From assembly GCF_004346185.1 (NCBI RefSeq), contig NZ_SMAI01000010.1:1-64000 (forward strand): a stretch of 64,000 bases of DNA, written 5' to 3'. The position numbers and the translations under genes were made by a program. The notes under the pieces were generated by a model. It did not search any database, was not told the DNA's origin, and was given only the letters and a program-made list of their open reading frames with translations. The number at the start of each line of letters is the position of its first letter. The first letter of the stretch is position 1. The DNA is from Aquabacter spiritensis (GTDB taxonomy: Bacteria > Pseudomonadota > Alphaproteobacteria > Rhizobiales > Xanthobacteraceae). This document shows positions 1 through 7,627 of the stretch, piece after piece.

Positions 1-50
1 CAAGAGCGGTCTGGGTCGGGCCGGGTTTCTTCAGCATACCCGAATGAATC

Positions 51-78
51 AAAAACCCCCGGCTCGCGCCAGGGGTTT
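51..78 (-). terminator. Rho-independent terminator of rppH
   Basis: Read on the minus strand, an AAACCCC/GGGGTTT stem (7 bp, 12-base loop) is followed by a run of five T. It lies about 90 bp after the rppH stop codon and is the natural end of that transcript. Confidence 0.6.
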
Positions 79-91
79 GTCAGCGGTCTGA

Positions 92-121
92 GGCCGGGCC
101 ATCGCCCGGCCTTTTGCTTTT
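92..121 (+). terminator. Rho-independent terminator of a gene left of the window
   Basis: An 8-bp perfect stem GGCCGGGC/GCCCGGCC with a CATC loop is followed by TTTTGCTTTT on the plus strand. It should end a plus-strand transcript coming from outside the window. A plus-strand frame ending with TGA at 45-47 could be the tail of that gene, but 14 codons are too few to identify it. Together with the minus-strand terminator this forms a back-to-back pair between convergent genes. Confidence 0.65.
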
Positions 122-166
122 CCGGCTCCGGCATCAATTTGGGGCGAGACCTGCGGGCAGCAGGGC

Positions 167-676
167 TCAGGGGCCGGCGAAGCGGCGGAATTCGCGGATC
201 ACGCGCTCGTAGATCGGCCGCTTGAACGGCACGACGAGGTCCGCCGTGCGGTCGAGCTGCTCCCAGCGCCAGGCGACGAACTCCGCCTTGTGCTTGCCGC
301 CGCCGGGTTTGACGATGTCGATCTCGCTGTCCGACCCGGTGAAGGCGAAGGCGAACCAGCGCTGGGTCTGGCCGCGATATTTGCCGCGCCACGCTTCGCC
401 GGCGATCCGCCCGGGCAGATCGTAGGACAGCCAATCGTCGATCTCGCCGATGAGCTTGACCGAGCGGATCGAGGTCTCCTCGTAGAGTTCGCGCAAAGCG
501 GCATCGCGCGGGTCCTCGCCTTTGTCGATGCCGCCCTGCGGCATCTGCCAGGAATGCGTCATGTCGACATGTTCCGGCCCGCCGGACCGTTCGCCCATGA
601 AGACGCGGCCGGCGGAATTGAACACGGCCATGCCCGCGCAGGGCCGGTAGGGGAGATCGTCCAGGTGGCGTGCCAT
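167..676 (-). CDS. rppH: RNA pyrophosphohydrolase (Nudix family)
   Basis: Converts the 5' triphosphate of mRNA to a monophosphate, which triggers decay; cytoplasmic. The Nudix box lies at residues 48-70 and has the expected GG-x5-E-x7-REL-x-EE pattern, with the Trp-containing 'SWQMPQGG' lead-in typical of RppH. I chose the ATG at 676 because a GAGGTG Shine-Dalgarno precedes it closely and the product (169 aa) begins just before the conserved 'LPYRPCAG' strand; upstream ATG (688) and GTG (727) codons in frame would only add a proline-rich, unconserved tail. A terminator follows. Family assignment is secure; RppH rather than another Nudix hydrolase is well supported by length and motif context. 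Confidence 0.9.
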   Translation of the reverse strand: MARHLDDLPYRPCAGMAVFNSAGRVFMGERSGGPEHVDMTHSWQMPQGGIDKGEDPRDAALRELYEETSIRSVKLIGEIDDWLSYDLPGRIAGEAWRGKYRGQTQRWFAFAFTGSDSEIDIVKPGGGKHKAEFVAWRWEQLDRTADLVVPFKRPIYERVIREFRRFAGP

Positions 677-779
677 CCAACACCTCATGGTGGGATCCGG
701 CGGCTCGGCCGGATCCCGCAGGTTCACATGTGATGCGCGATTCGCGCCCGGTGCGGGCGGCGAAGGCGCGCGCGCCGCA

Positions 780-1406
780 TCAGTTGGCGCGGCGCAGCGG
801 CAAAGCGGTCGTGCCCCAGGCTCGGAGCGAGGCCCAGGTGCCCTTTTCGAGCTGGAAGCGGTCGACCGGCACCGAGGCGCCGATGGCGCGCACCCGCGTC
901 AGGCCGGCGCCGCACCATTGGAAGCCGCATTTCTCCAGCACCCGGCGCGAGGCCGGATTGGCCACCCGGGCGGCGCCCATCAGGCGGTCGATCTCGGTGT
1001 CCGAGAAGGCATAGTCGATCACGGCGCGGGCGGCCTCGGTGGCGAGGCCGCGGCCCCAGAAGGCTTCGCCGAACCAATAGCCGAGCTCGGGCACGCTCTC
1101 GCCCGGCTTGCAGCCATAACCGCACATGCCGGCGAAGACCGGGCCTTCCGGCCGGTTCAGGAACACCGCGAACTGCGCGCCGTCCGGGCGCGTGGTGGCG
1201 TGTTCCACGAAGTTGCGGCCGTCGGCGGGGTGGTAGGGATAGGGCAGGTTCGCGGTCATTTCCGCGACTTTGCGATTGTTGGCATGCTCCGCGATGGCAC
1301 CGGCGTCCTCGAATCGCGGGGCGCGGAGCAGCAGCCGCTTGGTCTCGAGGACGGGAATACAGCTGTCGGTGCGCGGGGCTCCGGTCGGCGGCTCGACGAG
1401 GGTCAT
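780..1406 (-). CDS. GNAT N-acetyltransferase, RimJ/RimL type
   Basis: A 208-aa acetyl-CoA-dependent acyltransferase. The N-terminal '[16 protein letters not shown]' signature and the acetyl-CoA loop region '[17 protein letters not shown]' are those of the RimJ/RimL branch, which acetylates protein N-termini or small amines. The frame is open further upstream, through the rpmA terminator, but that part reads as shadow sequence; the ATG at 1406 has a GGAG ribosome site and starts right before the conserved fold. It sits downstream of rplU-rpmA on the same strand but beyond their terminator, so it is probably transcribed separately. The substrate cannot be told from sequence. Confidence 0.85.
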   Translation of the reverse strand: MTLVEPPTGAPRTDSCIPVLETKRLLLRAPRFEDAGAIAEHANNRKVAEMTANLPYPYHPADGRNFVEHATTRPDGAQFAVFLNRPEGPVFAGMCGYGCKPGESVPELGYWFGEAFWGRGLATEAARAVIDYAFSDTEIDRLMGAARVANPASRRVLEKCGFQWCGAGLTRVRAIGASVPVDRFQLEKGTWASLRAWGTTALPLRRAN

Positions 1407-1451
1407 GGCGGGCTCCAACGAATGTGGTGGGACGAACCACCTGGCGGACAA

Positions 1452-1482
1452 AGAAAAACCGGGGAGACGCTCGTCTCCCCGG
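1452..1482 (-). terminator. Rho-independent terminator of rplU-rpmA
   Basis: A 10-bp perfect stem CCGGGGAGAC/GTCTCCCCGG with a 4-base loop, followed on the minus strand by TTTTTCTTT, 85 bp after the rpmA stop. Confidence 0.85.
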
Positions 1483-1566
1483 CTGGTCCGGGAGCCCGGA
1501 TATTCCGGATCAGGCTCCCACCGGGTCGACGAGACCGGCGGGATCCTGCATGTCAGGTCCTGCCGC

Positions 1567-1839
1567 TTATTCGGCCGCCTCGGCGGCGGCGGGGACGACC
1601 GATACATAGGTGCGGTCGTTGGCTTTGGAGCGGAACTCGACTTTGCCTTCGGTGAGGGCGAACAGGGTATGATCCTTGCCCATGCCGACATTAAGGCCGG
1701 GATGCCATTTGGTACCGCGTTGGCGGACAATGATGTTGCCGGCAATGACGTCCTGGCCGCCGAAGCGCTTCACGCCGAGGCGTCGGCCGTCGGAATCGCG
1801 GCCGTTGCGGGACGAGCCGCCTGCTTTTTTGTGAGCCAT
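1567..1839 (-). CDS. rpmA: 50S ribosomal protein L27
   Basis: A 90-aa basic ribosomal protein whose N-terminal tail reaches the peptidyl transferase centre. It begins '[20 protein letters not shown]' and carries '[17 protein letters not shown]', both diagnostic of L27. The N-terminus has no cleavable Firmicutes-type extension. It follows rplU by 18 bp in the classic rplU-rpmA operon and is closed by a strong terminator. The C-terminal alanine-rich tail is longer than in E. coli (85 aa), as is usual in alphaproteobacteria. Confidence 0.98.
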   Translation of the reverse strand: MAHKKAGGSSRNGRDSDGRRLGVKRFGGQDVIAGNIIVRQRGTKWHPGLNVGMGKDHTLFALTEGKVEFRSKANDRTYVSVVPAAAEAAE

Positions 1840-1857
1840 CTGTGCTCTCCGTTCCTA

Positions 1858-2169
1858 TCAGGCGCCGGCGGCGATGCTGGTGATGCGCACGACCGTCAGG
1901 TCGGCGCGAAAACCGCGCTTGCGGCGCGAATTCTGGCGGCGGCGCTTCTTGAAGGCGATGACCTTGTCGCCGGGCGCCTGTTCCACGACTTCACCGGTGA
2001 CGCTGGCACCCTCGACGAGGGGCGCGCCCACCGTGATGGTCTCGCCGCCGAGCATGAGGACGGGGAACGACACGCTCGCGCCGGCTTCGGCCTCGATGCG
2101 GTCCACTGTGATGACGTCGTCGGCGGCGACGCGGTACTGCTTGCCGCCTGCTTTGATGACCGCGAACAT
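1858..2169 (-). CDS. rplU: 50S ribosomal protein L21
   Basis: A 103-aa ribosomal protein, the usual family length, that binds 23S rRNA with L20. It begins '[14 protein letters not shown]' and contains the basic '[19 protein letters not shown]' segment of L21. First gene of the rplU-rpmA operon; the 254 bp upstream, up to the divergent thioesterase gene, must hold the promoter, but I could not single out convincing -35/-10 boxes. Confidence 0.98.
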   Translation of the reverse strand: MFAVIKAGGKQYRVAADDVITVDRIEAEAGASVSFPVLMLGGETITVGAPLVEGASVTGEVVEQAPGDKVIAFKKRRRQNSRRKRGFRADLTVVRITSIAAGA

Positions 2170-2423
2170 TCTTGTCTCGCTTTGTTCCGCCGCGCCTCGA
2201 AGGGCCGGCTTCTTTCGGTCGGGGGGAGATGCGGACGCAAGGCGTCCACGCGAAGCGGTCCCTTTACCCGCAACAGGGGCAAAATGTCAATCGCGGTGCG
2301 GTTCGGAGCGGGCTGCGGCCGGCTTCCGGCGCCCTTCCGAAACGCGGGTGCGGCTTGGTAAGCTCGTCCCGGAGCGCAGGGCCGGCCGGCGCGGCCGCCG
2401 CCGGCGCTCCGAGGAGGGGAAGG

Positions 2424-2855
2424 ATGCACGACAAGAAGGCCGTGATGCCCGACGAGGCGCCCGCGATCCGCACCATCGCGATGCCGGCCGACACCAATCC
2501 CAATGGCGACATTTTCGGCGGCTGGCTGATGTCGCAGATGGATCTCGCCGCCGGAAACGTCGCGGCGCGGCGGGCCCGCGGACGCGCGGCGACGGTGGCG
2601 GTCGAGGCGATCACCTTTCTCAGCCCGGTCGCGGTCGGCGACGAGGTCAGCCTGTTCGCGCGGGTGCTCTCCGTGGGCCGCACCTCGATGCGGATCGAGG
2701 TCGAGGCGTGGCGGCGGGCGCGGGCGGGCGAGGAGACCCGCAAGGTGACGGAGGCGATCTTCACCTTCGTCGCGATCGACGAATCGGGCCGGTCGCGGCC
2801 CATCCCGCCCGAGCGGGAGCCGGCGATCGCGCCGGCGGTTGCGGTTTCCGAATAA
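2424..2855 (+). CDS. Acyl-CoA thioesterase, YciA-type hotdog fold
   Basis: Hydrolyses acyl-CoA thioesters in the cytoplasm. The 143-aa product shows the single hotdog domain of the YciA/Acot family: 'PADTNPNGDIFGGWLMSQMD' with the catalytic-region Asn/Asp, then 'GRAATVAVEAITFLSPVAVGD'. The frame is open upstream to 2172, but the ATG at 2424 has a strong GAGGAGGGGAAGG ribosome site and starts where the family starts. It is divergent from rplU. Substrate range in this family is broad, so the physiological acyl-CoA is unknown. Confidence 0.9.
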   Translation: MHDKKAVMPDEAPAIRTIAMPADTNPNGDIFGGWLMSQMDLAAGNVAARRARGRAATVAVEAITFLSPVAVGDEVSLFARVLSVGRTSMRIEVEAWRRARAGEETRKVTEAIFTFVAIDESGRSRPIPPEREPAIAPAVAVSE

Positions 2856-3437
2856 GCGCGCCTCCCGCCGTCGGCGGGCGGGGGAGGGGAAGGCACGGGC
2901 CGGTTCCAGCACCTCCAGCCCCGCCGGTTTCCCGGCGGGGGGGAGGAATGCGGGAGCGGTCGGCACGCCGGCAAGGCATGCCTTGGGAACACAAGTGACG
3001 TCGGAGCCTGCGCTCCGTCCGCTCCCGCGCGGGGATTTATGGCGTGTCGGCTGCGCCGCGTGGGTGATCGGTTCTCCCATCGGGACCGGACGAACCACTC
3101 CCGGATCGGTGCGCAGTCCCCTTCGGCCTCCTTTCTAACTGAACGGGGTGCGTTGTCCCCGTCCCGTCGGACACCCGCTGCCCCGCACCACCCGTCAGGC
3201 CGCTCCGGACGCGCCCCTCCTTGGTGCGAGGTGAGCCCACCATAGCAGGATCGGGAGAGGAAAGGAATATAGTCTGTAGGATTTTTTTCATGGACTCCGT
3301 CGGAAGGCCGCCGGGTGGCCGGCCGATGCCGATTTTTCTCCGCCGGGGCCGAAGCCGTGCGCGACGGTCTTGCGGCCGGCGGGGCTCTCCGCTAGAAGCG
3401 CTCGACCATGCAACGGGCGCCCGCGCCCGGCCCCGGA
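2856..3437. other. Long intergenic region before tRNA-Ser
   Basis: No convincing gene in 582 bp. Two G+C-rich hairpins follow the thioesterase gene: CCCGCC/GGCGGG near 2863-2877 and an 8-bp CCCCGCCG/CGGCGGGG stem at 2919-2940. Neither has a U-tract, though either could end the transcript. Further right a CGCACCA/TGGTGCG inverted repeat flanks about 30 bp around 3185-3230. I compared the region by eye with conserved cores of SRP RNA, tmRNA and RNase P RNA and saw none of them. Confidence 0.4.
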
Positions 3438-3527
3438 GGAGAGGTGGCAGAGTGGTCGAATGCACCGCACTCGAAATGCGGCATACGGGCAACCGTATCG
3501 GGGGTTCAAATCCCTCCCTCTCCGCCA
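3438..3527 (+). tRNA. tRNA-Ser (anticodon CGA)
   Basis: A complete 90-nt cloverleaf with encoded CCA. The acceptor stem GGAGAGG (3438-3444) pairs with CCTCTCC (3517-3523), G is the discriminator base, and CCA is at 3525-3527. The anticodon stem CCGCA/TGCGG encloses the loop CTCGAAA, giving anticodon CGA (3472-3474) for the UCG codon. The variable arm is long (TACGGGCAACCGTA), as required for a class II serine tRNA, and the T loop is TTCAAAT. It is immediately followed by a segment of visibly lower G+C content. Confidence 0.96.
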
Positions 3528-3588
3528 AAAGCCGCCGATTGCCCTCCATGGTGCGATATTGCCGATCACCGCACACCACTACGTGGTT

Positions 3589-3618
3589 CTGAGAACCGCT
3601 GACTCTACGCTACAGCCC
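3589..3618 (+). repeat. Left copy of imperfect inverted repeat flanking the island
   Basis: The sequence CTGAGAAC, a 7-base spacer, then TCTACGCTACAGCCC. Its reverse-complement partner lies at 5687-5713, with 8 of 8 and 14 of 15 matching bases in the two blocks. The left part also belongs to a local palindrome GGTTCTGAGAACC (3585-3597). Confidence 0.5.
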
Positions 3619-3804
3619 GATATATCTTGAAGATCAGCGACGGCGGTAAACGACCCCATCTCAGAACTTCAATGGCCAACGTAAATTTCCGAAAGCTGCT
3701 GTTCGTGCGGTGGCTGCATGCGACGAGATAGAAGTCGGTTGGGACTAGCCGCTTGGAGCTAGCCGGACCCGCAATCCGTATCTTAAGAACCTTGACGGTG
3801 GCAC

Positions 3805-5460
3805 ATGCCCTGTCAAAGTCGAATGCACCTTTCGAATCTCGGCAAATATTTCCATCAGTGTCCGGCGATGGGCGAAGAACGAGCATCACTGAAGCCGACA
3901 CGGCCGCGATTGAACCTTGCGCGCGGCCGGTACGAGTCATTCCTCGCCCGCTCTGCCGACGAACATGCGCTGCAAGCCATCTGGGCCGTCCATGCTATCC
4001 AGTCCGGCCGCGCTGATTCAGCCAAGCCGTTCCTCACTTTCCCGAACGATGCTGCCGTTGCCAGCATGGATGAACCCAAGGCCATCTATAAGTGGGAGTT
4101 GGAGACTTTCATCACGTCACTCCTGACGACAGCCAAGGACAAGCCGCGCGAAGGCCGTTACCACATCACGAACCTTTCCAAGTTCGACTCCATCCTCCAG
4201 CTGACACGGTTCCTGCGCGACATCGAGGAGTGCGAGTACGCCTTGATGTCCCGCCCCGAGGACATCCTTGAGGAGATGTACCGGATCGGGCAGCGGCAGT
4301 TTTCTTGGCAGCGTGGCACCAACCGCGAGCAGATATTCCGGTATGCCTACGTTTACGGGCAGGGCGACTGCGCAAAGTACTTTCAGGAGAGTCGCGGGCT
4401 GTCCGTGCAGGACTTCATGCTCATGGGCTTGATGATCTGCGGCCTGCTGTTCGACCAAGCTTGGACGAGAATGCCCGACCTAACCAAGTCCAACTTCAGC
4501 CAGGACCAGCTCAACAAGACCCTGTCCATACTCAGCGTAGACGTGGCGCAGGCGCGGTCACTAGCCACCGAACTTAACCGCGAGATGGCGCTGCGTATCA
4601 GGCGCCCCTTGAGAACCGCCTACATGCCGAGCCTGATGCGGCGGTTTCCCCTTTTCAGCCGCACCGACTCCCGCGAGACCGGCTATATCGCACCGCTGCC
4701 GCCTCTTGTGTTGGCTCGCGTCACCGCTGGCCTGTATTACGACTTCATGGCGGGCTCTCAGCAGATGTTGGAGCAGGCCAATCGCCGGTTCGAGGAATAT
4801 ATCCGCAAGCTACTGGTCGCTTATCACGGGCGCGTGCAGGCGTTCAGCGGCGAGCCCTACGGGCCGAAGGGTTTGAAGGTCGACCCACCTGACTGCCTCG
4901 TGATGGACGGCAAGGAGATCAATATTGCCGTAGAATGTAAGGCGACCAAGCTAACGTTTGAGGCCCAGTTCGCCGAAGACCCCATGAGTACTGCCAAGCA
5001 GGGGTTCGAGCAGATGGCTAAGGCAGTGTTCCAGCTTTGGCGCTTCTTCTCGCATGTCCGCCACGGCGTTTACACCGATCAAGCGGTGTCAGGGACAGCT
5101 ATCGGGGTAGTCCTGACCATGGACGCTTGGATGCAGATGGCGGGCAAACTTCGTGACGCCGTCGTGCAGCGCGCGCGGGAGATGGCACAGGAAAATCCTG
5201 ACATCACGGATGAGGATAGGCGCGACGTTGTGTTCTGCTCGGTGCAGGAATTGAACGACGTGTGCGCTGAGGTCGAGTTCGACGAGCTGATGGAGGTCAT
5301 GAAGCACGCCGTCACCACGAAGTATCACGGCTGGAGCATGGTGGAGGTGATGAGGGATTGCGGCGTGAAGCGTACCAAGAAGGGGTTCCCCATGAAGGCC
5401 GGCGAATTGGTGCCGTGGTTGGACGCGATAGCAGACCCTACCGACCGTCCCTTCATGTAG
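3805..5460 (+). CDS. Unknown protein with PD-(D/E)XK nuclease-like motif
   Basis: I do not recognise the family of this 551-aa soluble protein. The N-terminal 300 residues are charged and largely helical in character. The C-terminal part has the order expected of a restriction-endonuclease-like core: a helix with Glu330/331 ('RRFEEYIRKLL'), then Pro362-Asp363, then Glu377-Cys-Lys379 at the end of a hydrophobic strand ('NIAVECKATK'), then a Gln-containing helix near 399-411. This fits the E...PD...ExK pattern, but the protein could instead be a non-catalytic relative. The first ATG after the upstream stop is 3805; ATG codons at 3823 and 3868 are alternatives and none has a good ribosome site. 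It is the only intact gene in a low-G+C segment next to tRNA-Ser, which suggests horizontally acquired cargo such as a solitary defence nuclease. Confidence 0.7.
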   Translation: MPCQSRMHLSNLGKYFHQCPAMGEERASLKPTRPRLNLARGRYESFLARSADEHALQAIWAVHAIQSGRADSAKPFLTFPNDAAVASMDEPKAIYKWELETFITSLLTTAKDKPREGRYHITNLSKFDSILQLTRFLRDIEECEYALMSRPEDILEEMYRIGQRQFSWQRGTNREQIFRYAYVYGQGDCAKYFQESRGLSVQDFMLMGLMICGLLFDQAWTRMPDLTKSNFSQDQLNKTLSILSVDVAQARSLATELNREMALRIRRPLRTAYMPSLMRRFPLFSRTDSRETGYIAPLPPLVLARVTAGLYYDFMAGSQQMLEQANRRFEEYIRKLLVAYHGRVQAFSGEPYGPKGLKVDPPDCLVMDGKEINIAVECKATKLTFEAQFAEDPMSTAKQGFEQMAKAVFQLWRFFSHVRHGVYTDQAVSGTAIGVVLTMDAWMQMAGKLRDAVVQRAREMAQENPDITDEDRRDVVFCSVQELNDVCAEVEFDELMEVMKHAVTTKYHGWSMVEVMRDCGVKRTKKGFPMKAGELVPWLDAIADPTDRPFM

Positions 5461-5475
5461 AAACAGAAACATGGC

Positions 5476-5744
5476 TCATTCGAACCCGAGCGTGGGGTCG
5501 TCCGGGTCAGGACCATAGACGGGTCTCAGTAATTCGCGCAGCAAGTCCGATTGTCGAAATCGGGGGCGCGTTGAGGTCGAACGCAGCAGCCGCATGAATG
5601 GCTGTTTTTCCAACTCTGGTACCCAGAAGCGGTCGAACAGGAATCCACCCCAATTGTCGCCGTTAGCTCGTACCTCAATTTTTGGAGGGCTATAGCGTAG
5701 ACGTAGTTCTCAGTTTCATCGTTCCCGCTCACCAGCCTCTGCAC
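5476..5744 (-). pseudogene. Frameshifted remnant convergent with the nuclease-like gene
   Basis: On the minus strand a frame starting with GTG at 5744 (or GTG near 5732) reads 'NDETENYVYAIALQK', then drifts into low-complexity Cys/Ser-rich sequence. Moving to the next frame at the CCAAAAATTG run near 5674-5683 continues as 'IEVRANGDNWGGFLFDRFW' and runs as protein-like sequence to TGA at 5476-5478. Adding one A to the five-A run would join both parts into about 90 aa. I do not recognise the family. It may be a decayed gene, a sequencing slip in a homopolymer, or chance coding; the well-composed second half argues against chance. Confidence 0.35.
5687..5713 (-). repeat. Right copy of imperfect inverted repeat flanking the island
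   Basis: The reverse complement of this stretch reads CTGAGAAC, a 4-base spacer, then TCTACGCTATAGCCC, matching the left copy at 3589-3618 except for one base in the second block and the spacer length. It lies inside the 5' part of the frameshifted remnant. Confidence 0.5.
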
Positions 5745-5819
5745 TCCCGACGATCGTCAGGCCCGCCGTTGGCCGCATTCGTAATGTTTAACTGAATTGT
5801 TCGCTGTTTTTGCTGAACC

Positions 5820-6004
5820 GGCGCACGAGGCCCCGCGAAGCGGCCCTGCGCACTTTCTCCCTTCCATCCCTCTTCCCTCACGCTCCGGTGAACCTTGCGC
5901 CTCGGAGGGAACGCTCTCGGCTTGGAGGCATTCTGAACTGAGGGCGGGCGGAGGAGCGGGCGGACGGCGGCCGGGTGCGGCCGGGCCGCCCGGTGGAGCA
6001 GAGC
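5820..6004. other. Upstream region of paoABC
   Basis: About 185 bp of normal high-G+C sequence between the island border and paoA. It should hold the pao promoter, but no clear -35/-10 pair or operator stands out. Confidence 0.3.
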
Positions 6005-6676
6005 ATGCAAGGTCCGAACGATGTCACGCGCCGCGACGTGCTGGCCGCCGGCGCGGCCACGGTCGCCGGGACCCTGGCGCCGACCGGCGCGCAGGCCCAG
6101 AGCGGCCAAGGGGCGCCCCCCGCCGCGCCGTCCGCCTCCGGGGCCGGGGCGTCCCCTCAGCCGGCCCGCGCCGCGGTCTCCCTGAAGGTCAATGGGACGG
6201 TGCGCGACCTCGATCTCGACACCCGCACCACCTTGCTCGACGCGCTGCGCGAGCATCTGCACCTGACCGGCACCAAGAAGGGCTGCGATCACGGCCAATG
6301 CGGCGCCTGCACGGTGATCGTCGAGGGGCGGCGGATCAATTCCTGCCTCAGCCTCGCGGTGATGCATGACGGCGACAGCGTCACCACGATCGAGGGCCTG
6401 GGCACGCCGGAGGCGCTGCATCCCATGCAGGCCGCCTTCGTGGCGCATGACGGCTATCAGTGCGGCTATTGCACGCCGGGGCAGATCTGTTCGGCGGTGG
6501 CGGTGCTGGACGAGATCAAGGCCGGCATTCCGAGCCATGTCAGCGCCGATCTCACCGCCGCGCCCGAGCCGAGCGCCGACGAGGTGCGCGAGCGGATGAG
6601 CGGTAATATCTGCCGCTGCGGCGCCTATTCCAACATTGTCGAGGCGATCACCGAGATCGCCGGGAGGCCGGCATGA
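6005..6676 (+). CDS. paoA: Aldehyde oxidoreductase, [2Fe-2S] subunit PaoA
   Basis: Small iron-sulphur subunit of the periplasmic molybdenum enzyme PaoABC, which oxidises aromatic and other aldehydes to acids. The 223-aa product begins with a twin-arginine signal ('[15 protein letters not shown]', residues 8-22), so the folded complex is exported by Tat. Ligands of the first cluster are Cys94, 99, 102 and 114; those of the second are Cys153, 156, 203 and 205. Sequence runs such as '[14 protein letters not shown]' match E. coli PaoA (YagT) closely. The ATG at 6005 has a GGAG site 8 bases upstream. It overlaps paoB by 4 bp (ATGA), so translation is coupled. Confidence 0.95.
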   Translation: MQGPNDVTRRDVLAAGAATVAGTLAPTGAQAQSGQGAPPAAPSASGAGASPQPARAAVSLKVNGTVRDLDLDTRTTLLDALREHLHLTGTKKGCDHGQCGACTVIVEGRRINSCLSLAVMHDGDSVTTIEGLGTPEALHPMQAAFVAHDGYQCGYCTPGQICSAVAVLDEIKAGIPSHVSADLTAAPEPSADEVRERMSGNICRCGAYSNIVEAITEIAGRPA

Positions 6677-7623
6677 AATCCTTCACCTATGAGAAGGCGG
6701 CCTCGCCCGCCGCCGCGGCGGACGCCGCCGCCCGCACCGAGGGGGCCAAATTCATCGCCGGCGGCACCAATCTGCTCGATCTGATGAAGCTGGAGATCGA
6801 GGCGCCGACCCATCTCGTCGACGTCAACGGCCTCGCGCTCGACACGATCGAAGAGACCCCCGCGGGCGGCCTGCGGATCGGCGCCTTGGTGCGCAACACC
6901 GATCTCGCGGCGGACAACCGGGTGCGGCGCGATTACGCCGTCCTGTCCCGCGCCCTGCTTTCGGGCGCCTCGGGGCAACTGCGCAACAAGGCGACGACCG
7001 CCGGCAATCTGCTCCAGCGCACGCGCTGCCCGTATTTCTACGACACCGACCAGCCGTGCAACAAACGCCGGCCCGGCAGCGGCTGCGGCGCGCTCGACGG
7101 TTACAGCCGCCAGCACGCGGTGGTCGGCGCCAGCGCGGCCTGCATCGCCACCCATCCCAGTGACATGGCGGTGGCGATGCGCCTGCTCGACGCGACCGTC
7201 GAGACGGTCCGCCCGGACGGCGAAACGCGCAGCCTGCCGGTCGCCGACCTCCACCGCCTGCCCGGCGACACGCCGGAGATCGAGACCGCCCTCGCGCCGG
7301 GCGAGCTGATCACGGCGGTGACGCTGCCGGCGCCGCTCGGCGGCACCCACTTCTATCGCAAGGTGCGGGACCGGGCGTCCTACGCCTTCGCTTTGGTGTC
7401 GGTCGCGGCGGTGGTGCAGGCGGACGGCACGGGCCGGGTCGCGCTGGGCGGCGTCGCCCATAAGCCGTGGCGGATCGCGGCGGCCGAGGCCGAGTTGCCG
7501 CGCGGCGCCAAGCCGGTCGCCGACGCTTTGCTCGCGCAGGCGCGGCCGACCAAAGACAATGACTTCAAGCTGCCGCTGGTCCAGCGCACGCTGGCTGCCG
7601 TGCTCGCCGAAGCGAGGGGCTGA
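6673..7623 (+). CDS. paoB: Aldehyde oxidoreductase, FAD subunit PaoB
   Basis: FAD-binding subunit of PaoABC (316 aa), passing electrons between the flavin and the iron-sulphur clusters. The FAD-binding '[18 protein letters not shown]' region lies near residues 28-45, and the Cys-rich insertion '[17 protein letters not shown]' near 115-131 is the extra [4Fe-4S] site that marks PaoB and separates it from ordinary xanthine dehydrogenase FAD subunits. It has no signal of its own; it should be exported with PaoA. It lies between paoA (4-bp overlap) and paoC (4-bp gap). Confidence 0.95.
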   Translation: MKSFTYEKAASPAAAADAAARTEGAKFIAGGTNLLDLMKLEIEAPTHLVDVNGLALDTIEETPAGGLRIGALVRNTDLAADNRVRRDYAVLSRALLSGASGQLRNKATTAGNLLQRTRCPYFYDTDQPCNKRRPGSGCGALDGYSRQHAVVGASAACIATHPSDMAVAMRLLDATVETVRPDGETRSLPVADLHRLPGDTPEIETALAPGELITAVTLPAPLGGTHFYRKVRDRASYAFALVSVAAVVQADGTGRVALGGVAHKPWRIAAAEAELPRGAKPVADALLAQARPTKDNDFKLPLVQRTLAAVLAEARG

Positions 7624-7627
7624 CGCC

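Larger units (their letters stand above)
3528..5820. other. Candidate accessory island beside tRNA-Ser
   Basis: Base composition drops to roughly 50-60% G+C from just after the tRNA CCA end to about 5820, against about 68% on both sides. The segment holds one intact gene of unknown family (3805-5460), a convergent frameshifted remnant (5476-5744) and an imperfect inverted repeat near both ends. I found no integrase, no transposase and no direct repeat of the tRNA 3' end at the right border, so the route of entry is not shown. The right border is judged from composition only and is approximate. Confidence 0.45.

Noticed and set aside
3000-3300. A housekeeping RNA (SRP RNA, tmRNA or RNase P RNA) in the gap before tRNA-Ser
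   Set aside because: None of the conserved core sequences was seen on either strand; only generic G+C-rich stems are present.
3037-3579. A 180-aa minus-strand frame reading 'REGFEPPIRLPVCRISSAV' over the tRNA-Ser gene
   Set aside because: This is the translated antisense of a serine tRNA, a well-known false gene; the cloverleaf explains the sequence.
3605-3940. A 111-aa minus-strand frame overlapping the start of the nuclease-like gene
   Set aside because: No motif, no ribosome site, and it overlaps the better-supported plus-strand gene.
5820-5900. Direct repeat of the tRNA-Ser 3' end as the right attachment site of the island
   Set aside because: Pyrimidine-rich pieces near 5850-5880 look faintly similar, but there is no continuous match to the tRNA end.
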